Notes: a model not told the origin generated them from the sequence alone. Shown: positions 26,165-34,290, counted from the stretch's first letter. The stretch: 64,000 bases of DNA from Rhizobium oryzicola (GCF_030504645.1 NZ_JAUKWQ010000002.1:186001-250000), one strand, 5' to 3'. Numbers and translations are program-made.

Positions 26165-26509
26165 TCAGGCTGCCTGTGAGCTCTTGCCGTCGCGGCCTTC
26201 GTGGATGATCACCTCGAAGCCTTCGAATTGCGGGCTGGAGAGATATTCCACCTTACCGCGGCTTTCGCCGGCGCGGGCATGGGCGGCGCGAAATTGCTCC
26301 GATTTCGTCCAGGCGGTAAAATGCTCATGGCTTTCCCAGAGCGTGTGGGAGGCATAGAGCGTGTGGTCATCCAGCTTCGGACCGCGCAGCATATGGAATT
26401 CGATATAGCCGGGCACGGTGGAGAGATGGCGCTCCCGGCTTTTCCAAATGTCCTCGAATGCCTCTTCCGAACCATGGGCAATCTTGAAGCGGTTCATGGC
26501 GATATACAT
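26165..26509 (-). CDS. ABM-domain (antibiotic biosynthesis monooxygenase) protein
   Basis: The 114-residue protein starts at MYIAMNRFKIAHGSEEAFED with GGAGG six bases before the ATG. The ferredoxin-like ABM fold is indicated by NRFKIAHGSE, GYIEFHMLRGP and SHTLWESHEHFTAWTKSEQFRAAH. The family includes heme-degrading IsdG/HmuQ-like enzymes and quinol monooxygenases. The conserved Asn and Trp are present, so an IsdG-like role is possible, but no heme-uptake genes are nearby. Confidence 0.83.
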   Translation of the reverse strand: MYIAMNRFKIAHGSEEAFEDIWKSRERHLSTVPGYIEFHMLRGPKLDDHTLYASHTLWESHEHFTAWTKSEQFRAAHARAGESRGKVEYLSSPQFEGFEVIIHEGRDGKSSQAA

Positions 26510-26575
26510 GGGTGACCTCCAAAACTTTCCTTCAGTGTTCAAGATATCGTTTTTACCTCGGCGGGTGAAGCCCCG

Positions 26576-26944
26576 TCACGTTTCGCCACCGCCGTCCGGC
26601 CTGGTGACGACGAAGAGACCGGAACCGCAGAGGATGGCGAGTACCAGCAGCGCCCGCCATAGAGGTGGCGAGGTGCCGAACACGAAGATCGTATAGCTCA
26701 GCGCCATCATCGCAACGGCCGCAATCTTTGCCTTGCGTGGAATGGAGCCGTTGCTGCGCCAGTTGCGAAGGGGAGGGCCGAAGCGCGGATGGGCCAGCAA
26801 CCATGCCTCCAGCCGTGGCGAGGAGCGGGTGAAGCAGGCGAGCGCCAGCAGCAGAAACGGCGTGGTGGGCAGGAGCGGAAGAAATGCCCCCGCAATGCCC
26901 AGCGCCACGAACAACCACCCCAGGCTCAGGTATATCAAGCGCAT
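26576..26944 (-). CDS. DUF454 (YbaN-like) inner-membrane protein
   Basis: The 122-residue protein starting at MRLIYLSLGWLFVALG contains the family signature FLPLLPTTPFLLLALACFTRSSPRLEAWLL (in parts) and three predicted membrane helices. YbaN-like proteins are small inner-membrane proteins of unknown biochemical role. It stands alone next to a toxin-antitoxin pair. Confidence 0.88.
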   Translation of the reverse strand: MRLIYLSLGWLFVALGIAGAFLPLLPTTPFLLLALACFTRSSPRLEAWLLAHPRFGPPLRNWRSNGSIPRKAKIAAVAMMALSYTIFVFGTSPPLWRALLVLAILCGSGLFVVTRPDGGGET

Positions 26945-26977
26945 TGATGCCTCATCGCTCTTTAAGCCGACACTGCA

Positions 26978-27036
26978 TTGATCGACCCTTTGAGTTTGAC
27001 CTTCATCGATCAACGAACTATCGTATCTGTATTACA
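26978..27036. promoter_or_regulatory. Candidate toxin-antitoxin operator
   Basis: TTGATCGA (26978-26985) and TCGATCAA (27006-27013) are perfect 8-base inverted arms with a 20-base spacer. A second short palindrome TGTATTACA (27028-27036) lies just before the antitoxin Shine-Dalgarno. RHH antitoxins commonly repress from such sites. Confidence 0.42.
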
Positions 27037-27052
27037 AATGGAGGCAAAAAAC

Positions 27053-27313
27053 ATGTCGGAGCGTGAGCTGTCAGATCCGATCACCATGCGGCTTCCCTTG
27101 GATATCCTATCTGAAATCGAACAGATTGCTGAAATATGTGATCGCAGCCGAAGCTGGGTCTTCGTCCGCGCTCTTAAATCATATTTGGCCGCGGAAGGGC
27201 GTGAGATCATCGAACTTGCTCAGGCAAGAAGCGACATTGAAAACGGTCGGGGTCATGACCTTAACGACGTGATTGATGAAGTCGATGCAATCGTCAAGGG
27301 AGCCGCTGCTTGA
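27053..27313 (+). CDS. RHH (CopG-type) antitoxin of a ParE/RelE-like module
   Basis: The 86-residue protein has an N-terminal ribbon-helix-helix: DPITMRLPLDILSEIEQIAEICDRSRSWVFVRALKSYL in parts, with the strand TMRLP and the helix-turn SRSWV. The acidic C-terminal tail should wrap the toxin. The start has GGAGG eight bases upstream. The toxin start overlaps the antitoxin stop as TTGA, so the two are coupled. It probably represses its own promoter. The AT-shifted base use compared with neighbours fits a mobile module. Confidence 0.88.
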   Translation: MSERELSDPITMRLPLDILSEIEQIAEICDRSRSWVFVRALKSYLAAEGREIIELAQARSDIENGRGHDLNDVIDEVDAIVKGAAA

Positions 27314-27624
27314 AGGTCACGCTCTCGCCGAAAGCACGAGACTATGTGAGGCGGGAGGCGAAATACCTTTATTCTGGAAATCCCAGAGCAGCACAACAAT
27401 TTGCTGATGACATCAAGCGCCTACGGCAGGGGCTTAGCCGCTTTCCGGAGATGGGAAAGTTCAACGACGAAATTCCGGTTCCTGGGGTTTTACGCTTTGT
27501 CATGGGAGCCTATCTCGTGGATTACGAGATCAGAGGCGACGAGATTTTGATTTTCGCTATCCGTCACGGCCGCGAACGTCCGCCCCGTGTCGAGATAGAT
27601 GACGATTTCGATCTGGAAGATTGA
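27310..27624 (+). CDS. ParE/RelE-superfamily toxin
   Basis: The 104-residue protein begins with a TTG codon inside the antitoxin stop region. It has the RelE/ParE fold signatures: LSPKARDYVRREAKYL at the start, AQQFADDIKRLRQGLSRFPEMGK in the middle, VMGAYLVDYEI and a C-terminal ILIFAIRHGRERPP. The AIRHGRE ending is typical of ParE-type toxins, which often act on DNA gyrase. RelE-like ribosome-dependent RNase action is the alternative. Confidence 0.88.
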   Translation: MKVTLSPKARDYVRREAKYLYSGNPRAAQQFADDIKRLRQGLSRFPEMGKFNDEIPVPGVLRFVMGAYLVDYEIRGDEILIFAIRHGRERPPRVEIDDDFDLED

Positions 27625-27739
27625 TCCTCCCTTAAAGCCCATTTCCTGTGGTTCGCGTGGTGGCTCCATTTTCCCGGACTGGCAATCGCCGCGACCGTCT
27701 TTATATTCCGAGCCAGTTGCAACGGAGTCGCGATTATCC

Positions 27740-28729
27740 ATGTCGAAAAAGAAGGTCCTCGTTGTCGGCGGTGCCGGCTATATCGGTTCGCATACATCCC
27801 TTCTTCTGGCAGAGCGCGGCTATGAGCCCATCGTCTTCGATAACCTGTCGAACGGACATGCGGAATTCGTCAAATGGGGGCCGCTGGAACAGGGTGACAT
27901 CCGCGACCGCAAGCGTCTGGACGAGGTCTTCGCCACCCACAAGCCGGATGCGGTGCTGCATTTTGCGGCGCTGATCGAGGTGGGTGAATCGGTGAAGAAC
28001 CCGGTTGCCTTCTACGACAACAATGTCATCGGCGCGCTGACGCTGCTGTCCGCTGCCATGGATGCAGGTGTTCAGGCCTTCGTCTTCTCTTCCACCTGCG
28101 CGACCTATGGTCTGCCGGAGCGGGTGCCGATGGATGAGACGCATGGTCAGGCGCCGATCAACCCTTACGGCCGCACCAAATTCATCATCGAACAGGCGCT
28201 GAAGGATTACGGCACCTACAAGGGCCTGCGCTCGGTGATGCTGCGCTACTTCAACGCAGCTGGTGCCGATTTCGAGGGCCGCATCGGCGAGTGGCACACG
28301 CCGGAAACCCATGCCATTCCGCTGGCGATCGAGGCCGCACTCGGCCGCCGCCAGGGCTTCAAGGTGTTTGGCTCCGATTATGACACGCGCGACGGAACCT
28401 GCGTCCGCGACTATATCCACGTTCTCGATCTGGCCGATGCGCATGTGCGCGCCGTCGACTATCTGCTCAATGGCGGCGAGACGGTGGAACTCAACCTCGG
28501 CACCGGCACCGGCACGACGGTGAAGGAGCTTTTGAACGCGATTTCCGAAGTGTCCGGCAAGCCGTTCCCTGTGGAATATGTCGGCCGCCGCGATGGTGAT
28601 TCCACGTCGCTTGTGGCCAACAACGACAAGGCCAAGGCCGTGCTCGGCTGGGAGCCGAAATATACGCTTGAGGATATCATCCGCTCGGCCTGGAGCTGGC
28701 ATTCCAAGGCGAATTTTCATCTGCAATAA
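27740..28729 (+). CDS. galE: UDP-glucose 4-epimerase
   Basis: The 329-residue extended SDR starts at [20 protein letters not shown]. The NAD motif GGAGYIGSH is near residue 10, and the catalytic pair Y143/K147 is in NPYGRTKF. The serine/threonine region [18 protein letters not shown] and [14 protein letters not shown] are all typical of GalE. It interconverts UDP-glucose and UDP-galactose for exopolysaccharide and LPS synthesis. ung follows after 17 bases, so the two are probably co-transcribed. Confidence 0.95.
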   Translation: MSKKKVLVVGGAGYIGSHTSLLLAERGYEPIVFDNLSNGHAEFVKWGPLEQGDIRDRKRLDEVFATHKPDAVLHFAALIEVGESVKNPVAFYDNNVIGALTLLSAAMDAGVQAFVFSSTCATYGLPERVPMDETHGQAPINPYGRTKFIIEQALKDYGTYKGLRSVMLRYFNAAGADFEGRIGEWHTPETHAIPLAIEAALGRRQGFKVFGSDYDTRDGTCVRDYIHVLDLADAHVRAVDYLLNGGETVELNLGTGTGTTVKELLNAISEVSGKPFPVEYVGRRDGDSTSLVANNDKAKAVLGWEPKYTLEDIIRSAWSWHSKANFHLQ

Positions 28730-28746
28730 CAAGAGGCAAGGCAGTC

Positions 28747-29451
28747 ATGGCAGAGAGCGGCGTGAAGCTTGAAGAGAGCTGGAAGCAGGCGCTCGCGCCG
28801 CAGTTTGCCGATCCCTACATGGCGGAGCTTCGCCGCTTTTTGACGGCGGAGAAGGAGGCGGGCAAACGCATCTTTCCGAAAGGCAGCGAGTATTTTCGCG
28901 CGCTTGATCTGACGCCGATTTCGAACGTCAAGGTGGTCATCCTCGGCCAGGATCCGTATCACGGCGCGGGGCAGGCGCATGGGCTCTGCTTCAGCGTTCG
29001 GCCCGGTGTTCGTATTCCGCCTTCGCTCGTGAACATCTACAAGGAGATGCAGACGGATCTCGGCATTCCGCCCGCGCATCACGGCTTTCTGGAGCACTGG
29101 GCAAAGCAGGGTGTGCTGCTTCTGAACAGCGTGCTGACGGTGGAGGAGGGGCGCGCCGCCGCTCATCAGGGCCGCGGCTGGGAACGCTTCACTGACGCGG
29201 TCATCCGTGTTGTCAACGATGAGTGCCAGCATGTCGTGTTTATGCTCTGGGGCTCCTATGCGCAGAAGAAGGCGGCCTTCGTGGATCAGCGGCGGCATCT
29301 GGTGCTGAAGGCGCCGCATCCGTCACCGCTTTCCGCCCATAACGGCTTCTTCGGATCGCGGCATTTTTCCAAGGCCAATGCCTACCTCATTTCCAACGGT
29401 CGCGATCCCGTCGATTGGCAGCTGCCGGATAATCCCGGTCTCGATGCGTGA
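28747..29451 (+). CDS. ung: Uracil-DNA glycosylase
   Basis: The 234-residue family 1 UDG has the water-activating motif [14 protein letters not shown] with catalytic D69, and the DNA-intercalating [18 protein letters not shown] loop near residue 196. The length is usual for the family. It removes uracil from DNA at the start of base excision repair. It is the second gene after galE. Confidence 0.96.
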   Translation: MAESGVKLEESWKQALAPQFADPYMAELRRFLTAEKEAGKRIFPKGSEYFRALDLTPISNVKVVILGQDPYHGAGQAHGLCFSVRPGVRIPPSLVNIYKEMQTDLGIPPAHHGFLEHWAKQGVLLLNSVLTVEEGRAAAHQGRGWERFTDAVIRVVNDECQHVVFMLWGSYAQKKAAFVDQRRHLVLKAPHPSPLSAHNGFFGSRHFSKANAYLISNGRDPVDWQLPDNPGLDA

Positions 29452-29470
29452 GCTGAAAAGACAGAAAACT

Positions 29471-29496
29471 GTGAACAATGCGTTTTGATTGTTCAC
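29471..29496. promoter_or_regulatory. Perfect inverted repeat, candidate operator
   Basis: GTGAACAAT (29471-29479) and ATTGTTCAC (29488-29496) are exact complements with an 8-base spacer, 89 bases before the dioxygenase start. There is no T-run, so an operator is preferred over a ung terminator. Confidence 0.5.
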
Positions 29497-29522
29497 TCTA
29501 TGCGAGAGCGTCTGTTGTCGCC

Positions 29523-29569
29523 ATCTTCCAGGTCATGAAAACGGCACGCGCATAGTTGCCGTGGAAGAT
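29523..29569 (+). promoter_or_regulatory. Structured 5' leader of the dioxygenase gene
   Basis: An outer stem ATCTTCC/GGAAGAT (29523-29529, 29563-29569) is contiguous on the right with an inner stem ACGGCA/TGCCGT (29541-29546, 29557-29562). It ends 15 bases before the ATG, just ahead of GAAAGG. Confidence 0.35.
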
Positions 29570-29584
29570 TGAAAGGCTATCGCC

Positions 29585-30517
29585 ATGCTCAAGCAGATCA
29601 AGGGCCTGCACCATGTTACTTCGATGGCTGCGAATGCCCGCACAAACAACAGGTTCTTCACCGATACGCTCGGTCTTCGCCGCGTGAAGCAGACGGTCAA
29701 CTTCGATGCGCCTGACGTCTACCATCTCTATTACGGTGACGAGGTCGGCACGCCCGGTTCTGTCATGACCTATTTTCCCTTCCCACATATCGCCAAGGGC
29801 CGTCCTGGCACGGGCGAAGTCGGCACGACAGTCTTCTCCGTTCCTGAAGGTGCGATCAGCTATTGGGGCAACCGTCTCGCTGCCAAGGGCAGTCTGGAAA
29901 TAAAGGTGGATGAGGCCTTTGGTGAAAAGCGCCTGAACTTCTTCGGTCCTGATGGTGATGGTTTCGCGCTGGTCGAGGTGAAGGATGATGCCCGCGCGCC
30001 CTGGACCGGCAATGGTGTCGATACCGATCACGCGATCCGTGGCTTCCACTCGGCCTCGATGCGCCTGCGTGATGAAGGTGCCACGGCAGAGCTTCTGAAG
30101 TTCATGGGTTACGAGGAAGTCGACCGCGCCGATGGTGTCGTGCGGCTTGGCATTCCAAGTGGCAATGGTGCCGATTTTATCGACATTGAAACCATGCCGA
30201 ACATTTCCCGGGCGCAGCTCGGCGCTGGCTCCGTGCATCATCTGGCCTTTGCCGTCGAGAACCGCGAAAAGCAACTGGAAGTGCGTGAAGCGCTGATGGA
30301 TACGGGCTATCAGGTTACGCCGATCATCGACCGTGATTACTTCTGGGCCATCTACTTCCGCACGCCGGGTGGCGTACTGTTCGAGATCGCCACCAATGAA
30401 CCGGGCTTTGATCGCGATGAGGACACTGCGCATCTCGGCGAAAGCCTGAAGCTGCCCAGCCAGCATGCGCATCTGCGCTCCTATCTTGAGCAGCATCTGG
30501 AAAAGCTGGAAGGCTGA
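29585..30517 (+). CDS. Ring-cleaving dioxygenase of the glyoxalase (VOC) superfamily, MhqA/MhqO-like
   Basis: The 310-residue protein has two VOC modules. Metal ligands are expected at the His of GLHHVTSMAANA near residue 9, the His of SVHHLAFAVEN near 220 and the Glu of GVLFEIATNEPGF near 270. The arrangement fits hydroquinone-cleaving dioxygenases (MhqA/MhqO/LinE group). The two halves begin at about residues 5 and 145. It probably detoxifies quinones. It is monocistronic and preceded by a strong inverted repeat. Confidence 0.86.
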   Translation: MLKQIKGLHHVTSMAANARTNNRFFTDTLGLRRVKQTVNFDAPDVYHLYYGDEVGTPGSVMTYFPFPHIAKGRPGTGEVGTTVFSVPEGAISYWGNRLAAKGSLEIKVDEAFGEKRLNFFGPDGDGFALVEVKDDARAPWTGNGVDTDHAIRGFHSASMRLRDEGATAELLKFMGYEEVDRADGVVRLGIPSGNGADFIDIETMPNISRAQLGAGSVHHLAFAVENREKQLEVREALMDTGYQVTPIIDRDYFWAIYFRTPGGVLFEIATNEPGFDRDEDTAHLGESLKLPSQHAHLRSYLEQHLEKLEG

Positions 30518-30636
30518 TCGGATCCTCACCCTAACCGGCGAGAGGACTCATTCAAAAGTTGCGTGGCCACTGGGGGCCGCGCCCCAATAAGCCTCTCGTA
30601 CAGTGGGCTGATCCCCAGCAGCCGAATTGATATTTT

Positions 30637-30682
30637 AGCTGACACTAAATGTTTAGCATTGACTAAATATTTAGTGTCGGCT
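30637..30682. promoter_or_regulatory. Large inverted-repeat operator for the ArsR operon
   Basis: The arms AGCTGACACTAAAT (30637-30650) and ATTTAGTGTCGGCT (30669-30682) are complementary except for one base. A second CTAAA/TTTAG pair lies in the spacer. It ends 11 bases before the ArsR start and so must cover the promoter, as expected for autorepression. Confidence 0.68.
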
Positions 30683-30693
30683 ATCTCTTTGGC

Positions 30694-31023
30694 ATGATCC
30701 ATCTGCAATCCATCAATGACGTCATGAAAGCGCTTGCCGACCCCACACGGCGAGCCGTTTTCGAGCGTATTGCAAGCGGCGGCGAAATCACGGTTGCCGA
30801 CTTGACGCGTGGAAGCGGCGTCACGAAAGGCGCTATCTCGCAGCATCTGAAGACGTTGAAGCAGGCAGGTCTGGTCAGTGAAAGACCGCAAGGCCGCAAT
30901 GTCTATTATCGCGCGGAGCCTGCCGGCCTGGCACCTCTGGCGGACTGGATGAGCCATTACGACCTCTATTGGCGCCAACGTTTCACAGTCCTCAGGGATG
31001 TTCTTAAGGAGATAGACCCATGA
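30694..31023 (+). CDS. ArsR-family transcriptional regulator
   Basis: The 109-residue winged-helix protein shows MKALADPTRRAVFERI, the recognition region TKGAISQHLKTLKQAGLVSERPQGRNVYYRAE (in parts) and no metal-binding CxC motif. This places it with the non-metal SRPBCC-linked ArsR subgroup. The downstream SRPBCC gene overlaps its stop by four bases. It likely represses its own operon at the large inverted repeat just upstream. The true start could be the internal ATG nine codons later, because no clear Shine-Dalgarno precedes the first. Confidence 0.87.
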   Translation: MIHLQSINDVMKALADPTRRAVFERIASGGEITVADLTRGSGVTKGAISQHLKTLKQAGLVSERPQGRNVYYRAEPAGLAPLADWMSHYDLYWRQRFTVLRDVLKEIDP

Positions 31024-31505
31024 CGGATGATCTGGCGACAGCGGAGACCCGGAGCATTGTAGTTGAGGAGGTTTTTCCTCATTCACCGCAGGTCATCTGG
31101 AGAGCGCTCACCGACGGAAATCTGATCGCGCGCTTCCTGATGCTACCTACGAATTTCGCGCCAATGGTCGGCACGCGCTTCACCTTCCAGACAAAACCCG
31201 CGGGTGCCTGGGACGGCACGATCCACTGCGAAGTGCTCGAAGTCGTCGACTGTCAGCGCTTTTCATTCTCCTGGAAGGGCGGCGATGATCGCAATGTCGG
31301 CTACGGCTCCCGCCTCGATACGGTCGTTACCTGGAGTCTGTCGCCAACGGCAGGTGGCACACGGCTGCGCCTCGTTCATTCTGGCTTTGAGCTTCCGAGA
31401 AATGAAACCGCTTACGCGAACATGAGCGGCGGTTGGACCAAGGTGGTGCCCGGCATTGCGCCATTGCTGCATGAGATTGGCGAGCCGGACAAAATCAAGG
31501 AGTAG
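31020..31505 (+). CDS. SRPBCC (AHSA1-type) domain protein
   Basis: The 161-residue protein begins with SIVVEEVFPHSPQVIWRALTDGNLIARFLM, the opening strand and helices of the AHA1/START-like fold. It continues with FSWKGGDDRNVGYGSRLDTVVTWSLSP, GTRLRLVHSGF and the C-terminal long helix. AHSA1-domain proteins paired with ArsR regulators are common, but their ligands are rarely known. ATGA overlaps with the ArsR gene stop, which indicates coupling. Confidence 0.87.
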   Translation: MTDDLATAETRSIVVEEVFPHSPQVIWRALTDGNLIARFLMLPTNFAPMVGTRFTFQTKPAGAWDGTIHCEVLEVVDCQRFSFSWKGGDDRNVGYGSRLDTVVTWSLSPTAGGTRLRLVHSGFELPRNETAYANMSGGWTKVVPGIAPLLHEIGEPDKIKE

Positions 31506-31509
31506 GTTG

Positions 31510-31923
31510 ATGAGCATTCCTTATACGGGCGGCTGCGCGTGCGGCGCTCTTCGTTACTCTGTCGCTGGTGAGCCCGTCGCCATGGTGGATTGCCAATGCC
31601 GGCAGTGCCAGCGTGAAAGCGGAACGGGCCATCAATCACATCTGGTCTTTCAGGCCTCCGAGGTCAAAACCCACGGCGATGCTACGGAGTGGCAGATGAC
31701 GGGCGATGGCGGAACGGTGAAGCGTCGCGCCTTCTGCCCCGTTTGCGGGTCACCCGTGTCCATGATGTTTCCGGCCATGCCGGACATCTTTATCATCCGT
31801 GCGGCCAGCCTCGATGAGCCTGCACGCTATGCGCCGACCATGGTGACCTGGACGGATGCGGCTCAGCCCTGGGATCACATTGATGCGACCCTGGTTCAGT
31901 TCCGCCGCATGCCGGTACCTTGA
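31510..31923 (+). CDS. GFA-family zinc protein
   Basis: The 137-residue protein starts at MSIPYTGGCACGALRYS. Zinc-binding cysteines C9, C11, C28, C30, C33, C76 and C79 follow the pattern of the glutathione-dependent formaldehyde-activating (GFA) family. Most family members have no proven activity on S-hydroxymethyl glutathione. It lies four bases after the SRPBCC gene and completes a three-gene operon under ArsR control. Confidence 0.88.
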   Translation: MSIPYTGGCACGALRYSVAGEPVAMVDCQCRQCQRESGTGHQSHLVFQASEVKTHGDATEWQMTGDGGTVKRRAFCPVCGSPVSMMFPAMPDIFIIRAASLDEPARYAPTMVTWTDAAQPWDHIDATLVQFRRMPVP

Positions 31924-32018
31924 TCAAGGCCTCCTCCACAACGGGGTCCGTCGCTCTTGAATGACCAGGGACCTTCGCCGATAGTCTCGCTCAACTGCGT
32001 CGCATCTGGAGTTGGTTC

Positions 32019-32411
32019 GTGAGCAAACAGGTCTTCAATCCGCCCTCTGTCCGAAAGCCGTTCGGACATTACAATCACGGACTACTGGTGCCGCCGGGCG
32101 CATCGCTGCTGGTGACTTCCGGCCAGCTCGGTATCGCGCCTGATGATACCATTCCGCCCGATGTTACCGGCCAGGCGGAACTCTGCTTCGAGGCGATCAA
32201 GGCCATCCTCGCCGAAGCGGACATGACTTTTGCCGATGTCATCCGCATTTCCGGCTTCGTGACGAAGCGCGAGGATTTTGCCGCCTATATGGCGGTGCGC
32301 GATCGCTACACGCTGGAGCCCAAGCCGGTTTCCACGCTGATTGTCGTCGGCGGGTTCACAAGGCCTGAATTCCTTGTGGAGGTGGAGGTGACGGCAGCGA
32401 AGGTGGTGTGA
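32019..32411 (+). CDS. RidA/YjgF-family protein lacking the canonical arginine
   Basis: The 130-residue protein starts with GTG, preceded by TGGAG. It has the RidA fold features (LVTSGQLGIAPDD, FEAIKAILAEADMTFADVIRISGFV, EVEVTA). At the position of the catalytic arginine of E. coli RidA (PARS context) it reads PKPVSTLIVV, so the imine-hydrolase arginine is missing. It therefore probably belongs to a divergent Rid subgroup with another function. It stands alone and is followed by a mosaic repeat. Confidence 0.83.
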   Translation: MSKQVFNPPSVRKPFGHYNHGLLVPPGASLLVTSGQLGIAPDDTIPPDVTGQAELCFEAIKAILAEADMTFADVIRISGFVTKREDFAAYMAVRDRYTLEPKPVSTLIVVGGFTRPEFLVEVEVTAAKVV

Positions 32412-32453
32412 GGCGGGGCTCATTCCAAGCCCTGCACCGTGTTTGGAACCACC

Positions 32454-32643
32454 ACCCTCTGGCCTGTCGGCCATCTCCCCCACAAGGCGGAGATCGACTC
32501 GTCGCACCGCCCGGGCAATCCTCCACAATTGATACAGACGGTCAGGTCGGCGGCCCTCGCACAGAGTTTGCGAGTGAGCGAACGGGGAGCCATTCTGCCG
32601 ATCTCCCCCCTTGTGGGGGAGATGTCCGGCAGGACAGAGGGGG
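32454..32643. repeat. RIME-like mosaic repeat, copy 3 (degenerate left arm)
   Basis: The right part CTCCCCCCTTGTGGGGGAG plus TCCGGCAGGACAGAGGGGG is intact. The left part is altered (CACCCTCTGGCCTGTCGGCC..CTCCCCCACAAGGCGGAG). It lies between the RidA-like gene and the pyruvate-kinase-like gene. Confidence 0.7.
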
Positions 32644-32682
32644 TAATCTACGCGAGGCAATTGGTGGTCAGGTGAGGGGGGC

Positions 32683-34191
32683 TCAGCCCTCATCCGGCAG
32701 CCAGCTCTTCAGTGCCCGCAGCATGGAAGTCTTCTTGAATATATGCTCGTCCATCCGCGCCAGCAGGTGGTCAAGCACTTCTACCGCTTCCGCTACGGCG
32801 GGGCCCTTGTTCAGCATCACGCATTCGGCGCGGGCCGCCATGGCGGCATCTGTCATCTCGCCGCGCGAGGGAAGGCCGTTCTTCACGAGATCCTCCAGCA
32901 CCTGCGTGGCCCAGATCGTCGGCACCGAGGCTGCCTCGCAGATCCAGAGAATTTCCTCCTGCATCTCGGCCACACGTTCGAAACCGAGTTCGGCCGCCAG
33001 GTCGCCGCGCGCGATCATCACGCCAAAGGGGCGCTGATAGCGGAAGGCGGTGGCGATGAGGGCCGGCAAATTGTGGACCGCTTCCGGGTGCTCGATCTTG
33101 GCGACCAGACCAAGCGGCTTTTCGCGCGCCGGGGCAGAAGCCAGCGCCGTTTCCAGAAGATCGATATCCTGCGGGCGGCTGACGAAGGAATAGCCAATCA
33201 TATCGGCGCATTCCACAACCGTTGCCAGATCGGCCTCATCCTTGGCGGTCAACGGTGACAGGCCGAGGGATGTGTCGGGTAGGTTCAAACCCTTTTCCGG
33301 CTTCAGCTTGGCGCCGCCTGCCCTGGCCCGGTTGACTCGGACCACCGCTTCATTCCGCGAAAGGCCCTCGACAATGCCTTCCAGCTTGCCGTCATCATAG
33401 CGAATGCGGTCGCCGATCGAGAGGCGGGTCACAATTTCCGGTACAGAGACAGAGGCGCAGGCCTGCACGTCATCGGTCAATTCCGGCTCGGCATCGGTCA
33501 CCAGCCGGAAGAGGTCACCGACATGCAGCTTGATCTTGGCAGGCAAGACCGTTTCAGTCCGGATCTTCGGGCCGGCAATATCCATCAGCACAGGGATCTC
33601 GCGGCCCACCTCCTGCGCCGCCTTGCGCACATGGTCCGCCATGGAAAGCCAGGCGTCACGGTCATCATGGGCGCAGTTGATGCGGGCGACGTTCATGCCG
33701 CGCTGCGTGAGTTCCAGAATGAAGTCCGGATCATCGGCCGCTTCGCTTGGCAGCGTTACCATGATGCGGCCGCGACGATTGGCTGGCGAGGGGCCAAGCA
33801 GCTCTGCGGCTGCCATGTCCAGCAGCGCTTCACCCTGGAAGAAGGCTTCTTCTGTGGGGCGAGGATAGGGCTTCTCGGCGCCGGCGTTGGGCGCAAGGCT
33901 TGCCAGCACGGCATCGAGCCCTGCTTGAACGCGGCTTTCAATGCGGCCGAGGGAGGAGAAGCCAAGTGCCATCAGTCGGCGCTGCAGCGGTCTTACGTCG
34001 CGGGATCGCAGGGCAAGGTAGCGCGCCAGATTCTCGATCTTATTGCGATCGTCGTCGCTGAGGCTGGCCCCCTGGATCAAGCCTGACAGTGTTTCCTGCG
34101 CCTCGCGCTCCACGGTATCACGCAACGTGCGCAGTTCGTCCATCAGTCTTGAAAGTGCGGCCTGTTCGCTTTGGGGGGCTGTTTGCAACAT
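32683..34191 (-). CDS. Pyruvate-kinase-like protein with N-terminal extension and no C-terminal domain
   Basis: The 502-residue protein has about 115 helical residues (LMDELRTLRDTVEREAQETL) before the kinase barrel. The barrel shows altered but recognisable motifs: NVARINCAHDD for the usual NxSHG, MDIAGPKIRTE, the catalytic Lys in VAKIEHPEAV, VMIARGDLAAELG and ATQVLEDLVKNGLPSRGEMTD. The allosteric C-terminal domain of normal pyruvate kinases is absent. Motif drift leaves catalytic activity uncertain. It is known in rhizobia as a pyruvate-kinase-like annotation, distinct from pykA. A hairpin just upstream overlaps the Shine-Dalgarno. Confidence 0.83.
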   Translation of the reverse strand: MLQTAPQSEQAALSRLMDELRTLRDTVEREAQETLSGLIQGASLSDDDRNKIENLARYLALRSRDVRPLQRRLMALGFSSLGRIESRVQAGLDAVLASLAPNAGAEKPYPRPTEEAFFQGEALLDMAAAELLGPSPANRRGRIMVTLPSEAADDPDFILELTQRGMNVARINCAHDDRDAWLSMADHVRKAAQEVGREIPVLMDIAGPKIRTETVLPAKIKLHVGDLFRLVTDAEPELTDDVQACASVSVPEIVTRLSIGDRIRYDDGKLEGIVEGLSRNEAVVRVNRARAGGAKLKPEKGLNLPDTSLGLSPLTAKDEADLATVVECADMIGYSFVSRPQDIDLLETALASAPAREKPLGLVAKIEHPEAVHNLPALIATAFRYQRPFGVMIARGDLAAELGFERVAEMQEEILWICEAASVPTIWATQVLEDLVKNGLPSRGEMTDAAMAARAECVMLNKGPAVAEAVEVLDHLLARMDEHIFKKTSMLRALKSWLPDEG

Positions 34192-34199
34192 GGTACTCT

Positions 34200-34240
34200 C
34201 CCGTTAAGTCCGAGCTAGAGTGCGGCGCGGACTTAACGGG
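34200..34240 (-). promoter_or_regulatory. Long inverted repeat covering the Shine-Dalgarno of the pyruvate-kinase-like gene
   Basis: CCCGTTAAGTCCG (34200-34212) and CGGACTTAACGGG (34228-34240) are exact 13-base arms with a 15-base spacer. In the mRNA the second arm ends in GGG, the first part of the GGGAG Shine-Dalgarno, nine bases before the AUG. It could be an RNA switch or, as DNA, an operator. Confidence 0.6.
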
Positions 34241-34290
34241 TAGATGACAGGGATCGTCGGGGATTTGACGATGCGCAAGCTGCTTGAGGA

